Below are positions 1 through 11,317 of a stretch of 64,000 nt of DNA, piece after piece. A program made the position numbers and the translations under genes. Below the pieces are notes generated by a model. It searched no databases, had not been told where the DNA came from, and saw only the letters and a program-made list of their open reading frames with translations. The first letter of the stretch is position 1; the number at the start of each line of letters is the position of its first letter. The stretch is from Alphaproteobacteria bacterium. GTDB taxonomy: Bacteria; Pseudomonadota; Alphaproteobacteria; Rhodospirillales; Rhodospirillaceae. The stretch lies in contig JAUVUZ010000003.1 of the NCBI GenBank assembly GCA_030604885.1, positions 62,001 to 126,000 on the forward strand, given 5' to 3'.

Positions 1-2
1 CA

Positions 3-95
3 ACTCCAGAGGGCAAACTGGACGCTGCCGCAGAGATTTCTTCTGATGAGCTGACTCGTGCAGCGCCGCTTGCTTCAACAGACAAATCTGAATAG
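3..95 (+). CDS. C-terminal end of an unknown protein (5' truncated by window)
   Basis: The third forward frame is open from the window edge to a TAG stop and encodes 30 residues ending in ...STDKSE. The peptide is acidic and polar with no recognisable motif. Its base composition is lower in GC than the rest of the window. It is called only because the frame is open from the edge; it could be chance. From here to the tRNA-Pro terminator (about 96-267) I see no gene. Confidence 0.35.
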   Translation, partial: TPEGKLDAAAEISSDELTRAAPLASTDKSE

Positions 96-267
96 ACGAC
101 AGCACACGAAACCGTTCTGACGCGGGCTACCATTTGCGCGAAGTGGACCTTTCAGGGTCCACGAAGCGCCCCCGCTTGGTGCGGGCGGTCGAGGCGCTTG
201 CTTGGGCGGGCAGGGGGGGTGCGGAATGATGCGGGGCAGCCGCTTCACGCGACACCGCTGAAAAGGA

Positions 268-299
268 AACGGGGTCAGCCGTTTCCGGCTGACCCCGTT
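268..299 (-). terminator. Intrinsic terminator of tRNA-Pro
   Basis: A perfect 13-bp inverted repeat (aacggggtcagcc / ggctgaccccgtt) encloses a 6-nt loop. On the minus strand it lies just downstream of tRNA-Pro and is followed by tccttttc. It fits a rho-independent terminator for the tRNA transcript; the T-tract is interrupted. Confidence 0.7.
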
Positions 300-315
300 T
301 GCTTTATTCGGCCCA

Positions 316-392
316 TGGTCGGAGTGAGAGGATTCGAACCTCCGGCCCCTGCCTCCCGAAGACAGTGCTCTACCAGGCTGAGCTACACTCCG
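316..392 (-). tRNA. tRNA-Pro (anticodon CGG)
   Basis: The reverse complement folds as a 77-nt cloverleaf beginning CGGAGTG and ending in an encoded CCA. The anticodon stem CTGTC/GGCAG encloses the loop TTCGGGA, giving anticodon CGG (proline). The T-arm contains GGTTCGAATCC, and the acceptor stem cggagtg/cactccg pairs fully. It is transcribed leftward, with a terminator immediately downstream. Confidence 0.96.
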
Positions 393-455
393 TCCCTTGG
401 GTCGAGGCCGGGTTTATACGATGCGGAGTCCGGCTTGGCAAGGTCTTTTTTGGGT

Positions 456-1502
456 TTAATAGGCGCGCTCGACGCAGAATTCCACGATCCCCAAAAGCGC
501 TGATTTCATGGGGCTTTCGGGGAAGATGGCGAGGGCGTCGCGGGCGCGGTCGCCATAGTGGCGGGCGCGCTTCACGGTGTCTTCGAGCGAGCCGTGGCGC
601 ACCATCAGCGCCTGGGCGCGGGCGAGGTCCTTGCCCGTTTCGTCCTGCTCCAGGTCTTCCATCACCCGGCGCCAGAAGGCGCGCTCCTCCTCGTCGCCGC
701 GGCGGAAGGCGAGGATCACCGGGAGGGTGATCTTGCCCTCGTGGAAGTCGTCGCCGACGGTCTTGCCGAGGGTTTCCTGGGCGGCGGCGTAGTCGAGCAC
801 GTCGTCGATCAGCTGGAAGGCGATGCCGAGGTTGAGGCCGTATTGCTCGAGCGCCATTTCCTCGACCGCCGGGCGGCCCGGGATCACCGCGCCGATCTGG
901 CAGGCGGCGGCGAACAGGCGGGCGGTCTTGGCCTCGATCACCTGAAGGTAGGCGGCTTCGTCGGTGTCGGTGTCGTTGGCGGTGGAGAGTTGCAGCACCT
1001 CGCCCTCGGCGATCACCGCCGAGGCGTGGGAGAGGATTTCCAGCACCCGCAGCGAGCCGTCCGCCACCATCAGTTCGAAGGCGCGGGAGAGCAGGAAGTC
1101 GCCCACCAGCACGCTCGCCTTGTTGCCCCACACCGCGTTGGCGGAGGCCTGGCCGCGCCGCAGGTCGCTTTCGTCCACCACGTCGTCGTGCAGCAGGGTG
1201 GCGGTGTGGATGAACTCGACGCACGCCGCAAGCTCCACCTGGCGCAGGCCGGTGGCGCCGCACAGGCGCGCGGAGGCGAGGGTGAGCATCGGCCGCAGGC
1301 GCTTGCCGCCCGAGGCGACGAGGTAGCCCGCCAGTTGCGGGATCAGCGCCACCGGGCTGTCCATGCGCGCGACGATGGTGCGGTTGACCGCCTCGAGGTC
1401 GGCCGCGACCAGGGCGAGCAGGGTGTCGAAGGCGCTCGCCGACGTGCGGCCGCGGTTCGGGGACAGATTGACGACGTTGGACACCACGCTCACCCGCTTC
1501 AC
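456..1502 (-). CDS. ispB: Polyprenyl (octaprenyl-type) diphosphate synthase
   Basis: Trans-prenyltransferase of 348 residues that extends FPP with IPP to make the long side chain of ubiquinone. GGKRLRPM lies near residue 67. The first aspartate-rich motif is in LLHDDVVDE (about 105) and the second in LIDDVLDY (about 230); both bind Mg-diphosphate. GDFLLSRA is also present. The length matches IspB/DdsA enzymes. The start taken is GTG at 1502; no strong ribosome binding site is visible and other GTG codons follow within seven residues, so the exact start is uncertain. It is divergent from the methyltransferase at 1603, an arrangement common in Rhodospirillales. Chain length cannot be read from the sequence. 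Confidence 0.93.
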   Translation of the reverse strand: MKRVSVVSNVVNLSPNRGRTSASAFDTLLALVAADLEAVNRTIVARMDSPVALIPQLAGYLVASGGKRLRPMLTLASARLCGATGLRQVELAACVEFIHTATLLHDDVVDESDLRRGQASANAVWGNKASVLVGDFLLSRAFELMVADGSLRVLEILSHASAVIAEGEVLQLSTANDTDTDEAAYLQVIEAKTARLFAAACQIGAVIPGRPAVEEMALEQYGLNLGIAFQLIDDVLDYAAAQETLGKTVGDDFHEGKITLPVILAFRRGDEEERAFWRRVMEDLEQDETGKDLARAQALMVRHGSLEDTVKRARHYGDRARDALAIFPESPMKSALLGIVEFCVERAY

Positions 1503-1602
1503 AATAATTCGGCAACGCAGGTGTCAGAATACGGGTCCGCTCCGACCCGGGTCAAGGTTTCCCGGTTCCCATGGCGCCCCCGGCGCGACTATCATCGCGC
1601 CG

Positions 1603-2376
1603 ATGAACGAAACCGACGACATCGCGGTGAGCGAGGACGGCCTGCTCGACGGCCGGGTGCGGCTGTTGCAGCCGCGCGGCGGCTATCGCGCGGCGATCGA
1701 CCCGGTGCTGCTGGCGGCGGCGGCGCGGCCCGGGCCGGAGGCGCGGGTGCTCGACCTCGGCTGCGGCACCGGCGCGGCGGCGCTGTGCCTGGCGGCGCGC
1801 TGCCCCGGCGTGCGGGTGCTGGGGGTGGAGAGCCAGCCCGCCTACGCCGCCCTGGCGCGGCGCTCGGCGGCGCTTTCGGGCCTCGCCGAACGGCTGACGG
1901 TGGTGGAGGGCGACGCGCGGGATCCCCGGTCGCTGCCGCCCGCGTGGCGGCCGTTCGACTGGGCGATCGCCAATCCGCCCTATTTCCTCGACGGTCCCCC
2001 GGCGCCCGATGCCGGGCGGGCGCGGGCGCACCACGGCGGCGCGGCGGATCTCGGCGCCTGGGTGGCGGCGGCGGCGAAGGCGCTCAAGCCGCGCGGCGGT
2101 CTGGCGCTGGTCCACCAGGCGGAGCGGCTGGACGACGCGCTGGCGGCGCTGGCGGCGGCGGGTTTCGGCGCGGTGGAGGTGATCCCCCTGTGGCCGAAGG
2201 CGGGGCGGGTGGCGAAGCGGGTGCTGGTGCGCGGCGAAAAGGGGCGCAAGACGCGGATGAGCCTGCTGCCCGGGCTGGTGCTGCACCGCGAGGACGGCAA
2301 TTTCACCGCGGCCGCGCGCCGCATCCTGTTCGAGGCGGCGAGCCTCGACGCGGCGCTGGAGGAAGGCGGATGCTGA
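1603..2376 (+). CDS. tRNA1(Val) (adenine-37-N6)-methyltransferase-like protein
   Basis: Class I SAM-dependent methyltransferase of 257 residues. The SAM-binding loop is VLDLGCGTGAAAL (about residue 47), and the catalytic NPPYF motif (about 125) is the signature of adenine-N6 methyltransferases. The overall pattern, with an amino-terminal LDGRVRLLQPRGGYRAAIDPVLLAAA segment shortened here in quotation to RLLQPRGGYRAAIDPVLL, is that of the TrmN6/YfiC family acting on tRNA1(Val). ATG 1603 was chosen over upstream in-frame starts because family similarity begins there. The gene overlaps the next small ORF by 7 nt, which suggests coupling. The substrate assignment is by family only. Confidence 0.85.
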   Translation: MNETDDIAVSEDGLLDGRVRLLQPRGGYRAAIDPVLLAAAARPGPEARVLDLGCGTGAAALCLAARCPGVRVLGVESQPAYAALARRSAALSGLAERLTVVEGDARDPRSLPPAWRPFDWAIANPPYFLDGPPAPDAGRARAHHGGAADLGAWVAAAAKALKPRGGLALVHQAERLDDALAALAAAGFGAVEVIPLWPKAGRVAKRVLVRGEKGRKTRMSLLPGLVLHREDGNFTAAARRILFEAASLDAALEEGGC

Positions 2377-2579
2377 GCTTGACGAAACTCGCGCTGGTGG
2401 CGGCGGTGGCCTTGGCGGTGATCGCGTTCACCCGCAACATGCGCGCCCACAAGGCCCGCGCGGCGGCGCGGCGCGCCAGGCCCGAGGTGGCGGAACTGGT
2501 GCGCTGCCCGGCGTGCGGGGTGCATCACGCGGCGGGCGACGGCCACGTCTGCGAGGGGCCGACCGGCCGAAAGTCATAA
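2370..2579 (+). CDS. Small single-pass membrane protein with CPACG zinc-type motif
   Basis: 69 residues. A hydrophobic segment at residues 3-20 (LTKLALVAAVALAVIAF) should anchor it in the membrane. A basic linker follows, then CPACGVHH ... GHVC, a Cys/His arrangement that could bind a metal. It overlaps the preceding methyltransferase by 7 nt and is probably translated with it. I do not recognise a named family; at this position other alphaproteobacteria often have small uncharacterised proteins. The reading frame, coupling and motif support it as real. Confidence 0.7.
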   Translation: MLSLTKLALVAAVALAVIAFTRNMRAHKARAAARRARPEVAELVRCPACGVHHAAGDGHVCEGPTGRKS

Positions 2580-2616
2580 AAATCGCATAAACCGGGCGAA
2601 CCGCCGCCGCGCGGCC

Positions 2617-2645
2617 TTGACCGCATGGGGGCGCGTCGGTAGGTT
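2617..2645 (+). promoter_or_regulatory. Candidate sigma70 promoter for glyQS
   Basis: TTGACC and TAGGTT are separated by 17 nt, ending 33 nt before the glyQ start codon. The -35 is good and the -10 is weak. The site lies in the only sizeable gap upstream of glyQ. Confidence 0.4.
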
Positions 2646-2678
2646 TCCCGGACGCTCCGCTCCAGCCAGGCAAACCTC

Positions 2679-3593
2679 ATGGGTACCGTGAACGACTCCT
2701 CCGCACGGCGCGCGCCGTCCTTTCAGACTCTGATCCTGACGCTGCACCGCTTCTGGGCCGACCGGGGGTGTCTGATCCTCCAGCCGTACGACATGGAAGT
2801 CGGCGCGGGCACCTTCCACCCGGCGACGACGCTGCGCGCCCTCGGGCCGGACCCGTGGCGGGCCGCCTACGTGCAGCCCTCGCGCCGCCCCACCGACGGC
2901 CGCTACGGCGAGAACCCCAACCGCCTCCAGCATTATTATCAGTATCAGGTGCTGATGAAGCCCTCGCCGGAAGGGGTGCAGGAGCTGTATCTCGACAGCC
3001 TGCGCGCCCTCGGCATCGACCCGGACGAACACGACATCCGCTTCGTCGAGGACGACTGGGAATCCCCGACCCTGGGCGCCTGGGGCCTGGGCTGGGAAGT
3101 GTGGTGCGACGGCATGGAGGTGACGCAGTTCACCTACTTCCAGCAGGTCGGCGGCTTCGAGTGCTCGCCGGTGCCGGTGGAGCTGACCTACGGCCTCGAA
3201 CGGCTGGCGATGTACGTGCAGGGCGTCGAGAACGTCTACGACCTCGACTTCAACGGCCACGGCGTCTCCTACGGCGAGGTGTTCCATCAGGCCGAGGTGG
3301 AGTATTCGCGCCACAACTTCGAACTCGCCAACACCGAGATGCTGCTCCGGCACTTCAAGGATGCCGAGGCCGAGTGCGCGGCGCTGATCGAGGGCGGCGT
3401 GGCGCTGCCCGCCTACGACTACTGCCTCAAGGCGTCGCACCTGTTCAACCTGCTGGACGCGCGCGGCGTGATCTCGGTGACCGAGCGCGCCTCCTACATC
3501 GGCCGCGTGCGCGCCCTCGCCAAGGCGTGCTGCGAGGCGTATCTCAAGACGCGCGGGCATCTCCCCACGCTTACGGCCTCGGAGGTGCGCTGA
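2679..3593 (+). CDS. glyQ: Glycyl-tRNA synthetase alpha subunit
   Basis: 304-residue catalytic subunit of the bacterial alpha2beta2 glycyl-tRNA synthetase, which activates glycine with ATP. Class II motifs typical of GlyQ are visible: [20 protein letters not shown] near residue 26, [19 protein letters not shown] near 65, and [18 protein letters not shown] near 140. Length is as usual for the family. The start ATG 2679 precedes GTVNDSSAR; the conserved part begins at SFQTLILTL. The TGA stop shares one base with the glyS ATG, so the two subunits are translationally coupled. Confidence 0.97.
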   Translation: MGTVNDSSARRAPSFQTLILTLHRFWADRGCLILQPYDMEVGAGTFHPATTLRALGPDPWRAAYVQPSRRPTDGRYGENPNRLQHYYQYQVLMKPSPEGVQELYLDSLRALGIDPDEHDIRFVEDDWESPTLGAWGLGWEVWCDGMEVTQFTYFQQVGGFECSPVPVELTYGLERLAMYVQGVENVYDLDFNGHGVSYGEVFHQAEVEYSRHNFELANTEMLLRHFKDAEAECAALIEGGVALPAYDYCLKASHLFNLLDARGVISVTERASYIGRVRALAKACCEAYLKTRGHLPTLTASEVR

Positions 3594-5665
3594 TGTCCGG
3601 CCAGCTGCTGCTCGAACTCCTCTCGGAGGAAATCCCCGCCCGCATGCAGGCGCGCGCCGCCGAGGATCTCGCCCGGCTGGTGGTCGAGGCGCTCGAGGCC
3701 CAGGGCCTCGAGCCCGCGCGGACCCGCGCCTTCGCCACGCCGCGCCGCCTCGCGCTGGTGCTGGACGGCCTGCCCGAAGCCCAGCCCGACGTCTCCGAGG
3801 AGCGGCGCGGGCCGAAGGTGGGCGCGCCGCAGCAGGCCCTCGACGGGTTCCTCAAGGCCAACGGCGTGACGCTGGCCGACCTCGCCGAGCGCGACACCCC
3901 GAAGGGCCGCTTCTACTTCCTCGACGTGGAGAAGAAGGGCCGCGCCACCGCCGAGGTGCTGGCGGAAGCGATCGCCGACGTGCTGCCGCGCTTCCCGTGG
4001 CCCAAGTCGATGCGCTGGGGCGACCGCTCCGAGCGCTGGGTGCGGCCGCTCGAGAGCATCCTCTGCCTGTTCGCGGGCAAGGTGGTGCCGGTGGCGTTCG
4101 CCGGGCGCGACGCGGGCGACACCACCAAGGGCCACCGCTTCCTCAGCCCCGCGCCGTTCGCGGTGAAGGATTTCGACGACTACGTCGCCAAGCTCGAGGC
4201 CGCCAAGGTGATCCTCGACCCGGCGAAGCGCCGCGACATCATCGCGCGGGAGGCCGACGCCATCGCCGCCGACGCGGGCCTCCAGGTGCTGCCCGACGCG
4301 GGGCTGCTGGCCGAGGTGGCGGGTCTGGTGGAGTGGCCGGTGGTGCTGAAGGGCGGCATCGACGACGCCTTCATGAGCGTGCCGCGCGAAGTGCTCTCCA
4401 CCTCGATGCGCACCCACCAGAAGTATTTCTCCCTCACCGACGCCAAGGGCGGTCTCGCCCCGGGCTTCCTGGTGGTGGCGAACATGCAGCCCACCGACGG
4501 CGGCAAGCGCATCGTCGCGGGCAACGAGCGGGTGCTGCGCGCGCGGCTCTCCGACGCCCGGTTCTTCTGGGACACCGACCGCGAAGCCAAGCTCGACAGC
4601 CGCGTCGCCGCCCTCGGCGACCGCATCTTCCACGCTGCCCTCGGCTCGGTGGAGGCCAAGGTGGGCCGCATCGCCGCGCTCTCGGCCGAGATCGCCCGCG
4701 CGATCGGCGCCGACGCCGCCAAGGCCGAGCGCGCCGCGCGCCTCGCCAAGGCCGACCTCTCCACCGCGATGGTCGGCGAGTTCCCCGAACTCCAGGGGGT
4801 GATGGGCCGCTACTACGCGTTGCACGACGGCGAGGACGCCGAGGTCGCCGACGCCATCGCCCAGCACTACGCGCCCCAGGGTCCGTCGGACGCCTGCCCG
4901 ACCACGCCGGTCTCGGTGGCGGTGGCGCTCGCCGACAAGATCGACAGCCTCGTCGGCTTCTTCGCCATCGACGAGAAGCCCACCGGCTCCCGCGATCCCT
5001 ACGCCCTGCGCCGCGCCGCCCTCGGGCTGATCCGCCTGGTGCAGGAAAACCGCCTGCGCGTCGGCCTCAAGGGGCTGTTCCTCGCCGCCCACGCCCGCTA
5101 CGCCGGGGTGGCGAACCTGCGCCCGGCCGAGGTCGTCGCCGACGAACTGGTGGACTTCCTCGCCGACCGGCTCAAGGTCCACTGGCGCGAGGAAGGCGTC
5201 GGCCACGACGTGATCGCCGCGGTGTTCGCCCGCGACAAGGACGACGACGTGGTGCGCTTCCGCGCCCGGGTCGCCGCCCTCGGCGACTTCCTTAAGGCCG
5301 AGGACGGCCGCAACCTTCTGATCGCCTATCGCCGCGCCGCCAACATCGTGCGCATCGAGGAGAAGAAAGACGGCGCGCGCTTCGACGCCGCGCCCGACGC
5401 CACCCTGCTCGCCACGCCCGAGGAAACCGCGCTCCACGCCGCCCTCGAACGGGCGGTGCCCGCCAGCGCCCGGGCGCTCGCCGCCGAGGACTTCGGCGGC
5501 GCGATGGCGGCGCTCGCCACCCTGCGCGCGCCGGTGGACGCGTTCTTCGACAAGGTCACGGTGAATTCCGAAGATCCCAAGCAACGGGACAACCGCTTGC
5601 GCATCCTCTCCCGCATCGGCGCGGCGATGGAAAGCGTGGCGGACTTCTCGCGCCTGGAAGGCTGA
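3593..5665 (+). CDS. glyS: Glycyl-tRNA synthetase beta subunit
   Basis: 690-residue beta subunit, needed for tRNA(Gly) recognition in the tetrameric enzyme. It starts [19 protein letters not shown], the standard GlyS amino end, and contains the [15 protein letters not shown] and [12 protein letters not shown] segments (about residues 443-468) characteristic of the family. The carboxy end ([15 protein letters not shown]...[11 protein letters not shown]) matches the anticodon-binding DALR-like region. ATG 3593 overlaps the glyQ stop by one base. Full length, no anomalies. Confidence 0.97.
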   Translation: MSGQLLLELLSEEIPARMQARAAEDLARLVVEALEAQGLEPARTRAFATPRRLALVLDGLPEAQPDVSEERRGPKVGAPQQALDGFLKANGVTLADLAERDTPKGRFYFLDVEKKGRATAEVLAEAIADVLPRFPWPKSMRWGDRSERWVRPLESILCLFAGKVVPVAFAGRDAGDTTKGHRFLSPAPFAVKDFDDYVAKLEAAKVILDPAKRRDIIAREADAIAADAGLQVLPDAGLLAEVAGLVEWPVVLKGGIDDAFMSVPREVLSTSMRTHQKYFSLTDAKGGLAPGFLVVANMQPTDGGKRIVAGNERVLRARLSDARFFWDTDREAKLDSRVAALGDRIFHAALGSVEAKVGRIAALSAEIARAIGADAAKAERAARLAKADLSTAMVGEFPELQGVMGRYYALHDGEDAEVADAIAQHYAPQGPSDACPTTPVSVAVALADKIDSLVGFFAIDEKPTGSRDPYALRRAALGLIRLVQENRLRVGLKGLFLAAHARYAGVANLRPAEVVADELVDFLADRLKVHWREEGVGHDVIAAVFARDKDDDVVRFRARVAALGDFLKAEDGRNLLIAYRRAANIVRIEEKKDGARFDAAPDATLLATPEETALHAALERAVPASARALAAEDFGGAMAALATLRAPVDAFFDKVTVNSEDPKQRDNRLRILSRIGAAMESVADFSRLEG

Positions 5666-5694
5666 ACCCCTTCCACCCGCGACAACTTGGCGAT

Positions 5695-5727
5695 GCGGCC
5701 CTTCCTCCCGCGTGGAGGAAGGGCCGC
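5695..5727 (+). terminator. Hairpin after glyS, possible terminator
   Basis: A perfect 14-bp inverted repeat (gcggcccttcctcc / ggaggaagggccgc) with a 5-nt loop lies between glyS and ppdK. There is no T-tract after it, so it may only attenuate read-through or protect the 3' end of the glyQS mRNA. Confidence 0.45.
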
Positions 5728-5783
5728 GCTCACAAACATAGCCGGGAAACACCGGCGGGGCTTAACGAACAAGGAACACGGCG

Positions 5784-8456
<2,673 letters not shown>

Positions 8457-8464
8457 CAAAGCTC

Positions 8465-8502
8465 GCCGGAGGGACCTCGCTCCCTCCGGCTCCCCCTTTT
8501 TT
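8465..8502 (+). terminator. Intrinsic terminator of ppdK
   Basis: The inverted repeat gccggaggga / tccctccggc with loop cctcgc is followed by tccccctttttt, eight bases after the ppdK stop. The remaining gap to 8665 shows no gene or clear promoter. Confidence 0.85.
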
Positions 8503-8665
8503 CCCGCGAAGCGGATTTCCCAGTGATCCCCATCATCGCGCCGCCCCCGCTTCGCGCGCCACCAAACGGGGTCCGGGGCAGCGCCCTGGCCTGGTTTTTC
8601 CCCTCGGCGGGGGTGGGAAACGCCGGGCTTTTGCATTACTCTCGCGCGCGGGCAGGAGCGGGCGC

Positions 8666-9583
8666 ATGACACAGGTTTCCTACATCGTCACCGTCGACAA
8701 CCAGCTTCCGTATCTGGAAGCGATGCTGGCGAGCCTGCGCGCGCAGGAGGGGGACCACTCGCGGGAATACGTGTTCGTGGACGACGGCTCGGAGGACGGG
8801 TCGTTCGACGCGCTGATCCAGCGTACCCGCACCTGGCCGCGCACGCTGCTGATCCAGCAGCGCCGCCAGGGGCCGGGCGCGGCGGCGCTGGCGGGGGCCA
8901 AGGCGGCCACCGGTGACATCTGGATCTTCCTCGACGCCGACGTGGTGCTCAACCCGGCGGCGACGCGCATCGGCCACGAGGCGCTGAAGTCGGGCGCGGC
9001 GGACATGATCCTGTTTCCCCACGGCATCGCCCCCGCGCCGCTGTCCTACGATTTCGAGATGCCGCCCGCCGCGCCCGCGGTGCGGGTGGCGGACGACCCG
9101 CTGCTGGCGCTGCTCACCGAGTTTCCGGCGCCGCACCGGCGGATGATGATGCGCCGCGCGGTGTTCCGCGATCCCGGCCTGTTCGACCCGGGGGTCTACC
9201 TGCCCGAGGTGGCGCCGCCGCTCTATGCCGCGCTCACCCACACCGTGGGGATTCTCGACATGGTGCTGTCGGTGGGCCGGGCGGACGCGCCGAGCGCGCT
9301 GCGGCGGCGGGGCGGGCAGGCGGAATACGACCGTTCGCTGGCGGTGGCGCATTTCGTCACCGCCCGGCCCGATCTGCCCCGGCGCCTGCGCGCGGCGGCG
9401 CTGCGGGTGGCGGCGCGGCGCAGTTGGGAGGCGGGGCGCAAGGCGGGTTTGACTTCGCGGTTCTTCTGGCTGTATCTCAAGACCCTCCTCGGCTGGCCGA
9501 TGGACGTTCCGGCGGCGCTGAAGGAGAGCCTCGCGGCGTGGGACGCCGACGCCATCCGGCGCCCGCCGCCGCCCAAAGGATAG
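8666..9583 (+). CDS. Family 2 glycosyltransferase
   Basis: 305-residue GT-A fold transferase. The amino end has the GT2 pattern: SYIVTVDNQLPYLEAMLASL, then VFVDDGSEDGS (nucleotide binding, about residue 32) and the metal-binding DXD-like WIFLDADV near 90. A basic carboxy-terminal segment has an amphipathic helix with RFFWLYLK. It is the first gene of a run of five glycosyltransferases with tiny gaps, suggesting synthesis of LPS core or another surface glycan at the cytoplasmic face. The donor and acceptor cannot be inferred. Confidence 0.85.
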   Translation: MTQVSYIVTVDNQLPYLEAMLASLRAQEGDHSREYVFVDDGSEDGSFDALIQRTRTWPRTLLIQQRRQGPGAAALAGAKAATGDIWIFLDADVVLNPAATRIGHEALKSGAADMILFPHGIAPAPLSYDFEMPPAAPAVRVADDPLLALLTEFPAPHRRMMMRRAVFRDPGLFDPGVYLPEVAPPLYAALTHTVGILDMVLSVGRADAPSALRRRGGQAEYDRSLAVAHFVTARPDLPRRLRAAALRVAARRSWEAGRKAGLTSRFFWLYLKTLLGWPMDVPAALKESLAAWDADAIRRPPPPKG

Positions 9584-9589
9584 CCCCGC

Positions 9590-10543
9590 GTGCCGCCACG
9601 CATCCTGTTCGTCACCTCGACCCGCATCGGCGATGCGGTGCTCTCCTCCGGCATTCTCGCCCATCTGGTCGAGAGCCGCCCCGACGCGCGCTTCACCGTC
9701 GCCTGCGGGCCGGTGGCGGCGAGCCTGTTCGCCGGGGTGCCGCGCCTCGACCGCACCATCGTGCTGACCAAGGGGCCGTGGATCGCGCACTGGCGCAAGC
9801 TGTGGCTCGAAACCGTCGGCACCCGCTGGGACACGGTGGTGGACCTGCGCCGCTCGGCGTTGGCGTGGATGCTGCTGGCGAAAAACCGCTACCGCCTCGG
9901 TCCGGAGCGCGGCGCGCACCGGGTGGTCGCCAACGGCGCGGCGCTCGGCCTCGACCCGCCGCCCGCGCCCCGGCTCTGGACCCTCCCCGAGCACGACGCC
10001 GCCGCCGCCCGCCTGATCCCCCCCGGCCCCCCGGTCCTCGCCATCGGCCCCACCGCCAACTGGCCGGGCAAGACCTGGCCGGTGGAGCGCTTCATCGAGC
10101 TGACGCGTCGCCTGACCGCCCCCGGCGCGCCGTTCGAAGGCGCGCGCGTGGCGGCGTTCGCCGCGCCGTCCGAGGCGGCGGGCGCCGAGGCGCTGGCGCG
10201 CGCCCTGCCCGAAGGCCAGGGGCTGGCGGTGACCGCCGAGCGCGACCTGCTGACGGTGTACGCGGCGCTCGGCCGCTGCGCGGCCTACGTCGGCAACGAT
10301 TCCGGGCTGATGCACCTGGCCGCCGCCGCCGGGCTTCCCACTCTCGGCCTGTTCGGCCCGAGCCGGGAGGAGCTTTACGGCCCCTGGGGGCCGCGCGCGG
10401 CCGCGGTGCGCACTCCCGAACCCGCCGATGCCCTGGTGTCGACCCCGGGCTTCGACCACCGCACCACCGGCACGCTGATGGGCGGCCTGACGACCGAGGC
10501 GGTGGAAGCCGCCGCCCGCCAACTTTGGAGCCGCACGCGATGA
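9590..10543 (+). CDS. Family 9 glycosyltransferase (heptosyltransferase-like)
   Basis: 317 residues with GT-B fold. The amino end RILFVTSTRIGDAVLSSGIL is the acceptor-domain signature of heptosyltransferases (WaaC/WaaF family). The donor domain contains GPTANWPGKTWP (about 148) and YVGNDSGLMHLAAAAGLPTLGLFGPS near 235-260. GTG start at 9590, six nucleotides after the previous stop. The family adds heptose to the LPS inner core, so this supports an LPS role for the cluster. It overlaps the next gene by 4 nt (ATGA). Confidence 0.88.
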   Translation: MPPRILFVTSTRIGDAVLSSGILAHLVESRPDARFTVACGPVAASLFAGVPRLDRTIVLTKGPWIAHWRKLWLETVGTRWDTVVDLRRSALAWMLLAKNRYRLGPERGAHRVVANGAALGLDPPPAPRLWTLPEHDAAAARLIPPGPPVLAIGPTANWPGKTWPVERFIELTRRLTAPGAPFEGARVAAFAAPSEAAGAEALARALPEGQGLAVTAERDLLTVYAALGRCAAYVGNDSGLMHLAAAAGLPTLGLFGPSREELYGPWGPRAAAVRTPEPADALVSTPGFDHRTTGTLMGGLTTEAVEAAARQLWSRTR

Positions 10544-11313
10544 CGCTCTCCGCCCTGGTGGTGGTCCACAACGAGGAGGAGCGGCTCGCCGCCTGCCTCG
10601 AAAAGCTCGGCTTCGCCGACGAACTGGTGGTGGTGCTGGACAAGTGCACCGACGGCAGCCGCGAGATCGCCCTGCGCTTCACCGACGCGGCGCACCTCGT
10701 CGAAGGCAGCTGGGACCTGGAAGGCCCGCGCCGCAACACCGGCATCGCCGCCTGCTCGGGCGACTGGATCGTCGAGGTGGACGCCGACGAGCACGTGCCG
10801 TCCGCCCTCGGCGCGGAGATCCGCCGCGTCGCCGAGACCTCCGACGCCGACTACCACGAGATCCTCGTCGACAACTACATCGGCGCGCGGCTGGTGCGCT
10901 GGGGCTGGGGCGCGTCGTTCGGCAAGGCGGCGTATCCCGGGCTGTTCCGCAAGGGGGCGAAGACCTGGGGGCCGCAACGCGTCCACCCCTCGTTGGCGTG
11001 GCGCGGCCGCGACGGCGGCAAGGCGGTGAAGGGGGCGACGCTCGCCCACCGCCTCGACCACTTCGTCGACCGCGACATCAGCGACATGATCCGCCGCCTC
11101 GACCGCTACGCCACCCTGCGCGCCGCCGACCTGCGCGATTCAGGGGAGGTGGGCAGCCTCGCCAACAACCTGCGGCGGCTGGTCTCGCGGTTCTTCAAAT
11201 GCTACGTCCGCCGCAAGGGCTATCGCGAGGGCGGCTGGGGCCTTCTGATCGCGCTGTGCGCCGGACTGTTCCCGCTGCTCGCCTACCTCAAGGCCTCCCT
11301 CGAGGAGGGCTGA
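10540..11313 (+). CDS. Family 2 glycosyltransferase (WaaE/KdtX-like)
   Basis: 257 residues. ALVVVHNEEERLAACLEKL and ADELVVVLDKCTDGS at the amino end, then the metal-site WIVEVDADEHV near residue 85. The region KTWGPQRVHPSL and the carboxy-terminal hydrophobic LLIALCAGLFPLLAYLKA resemble LPS core beta-glucosyltransferases of the WaaE group. It starts at ATG 10540, overlapping the heptosyltransferase stop by 4 nt. Hence it is co-translated with an inner-core enzyme. The exact sugar is not deducible. Confidence 0.83.
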   Translation: MTLSALVVVHNEEERLAACLEKLGFADELVVVLDKCTDGSREIALRFTDAAHLVEGSWDLEGPRRNTGIAACSGDWIVEVDADEHVPSALGAEIRRVAETSDADYHEILVDNYIGARLVRWGWGASFGKAAYPGLFRKGAKTWGPQRVHPSLAWRGRDGGKAVKGATLAHRLDHFVDRDISDMIRRLDRYATLRAADLRDSGEVGSLANNLRRLVSRFFKCYVRRKGYREGGWGLLIALCAGLFPLLAYLKASLEEG

Positions 11314-11317
11314 CGCC

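Noticed and set aside
198-503. 101-codon ORF over tRNA-Pro
   Set aside because: Runs through the tRNA gene and terminator; not coding.
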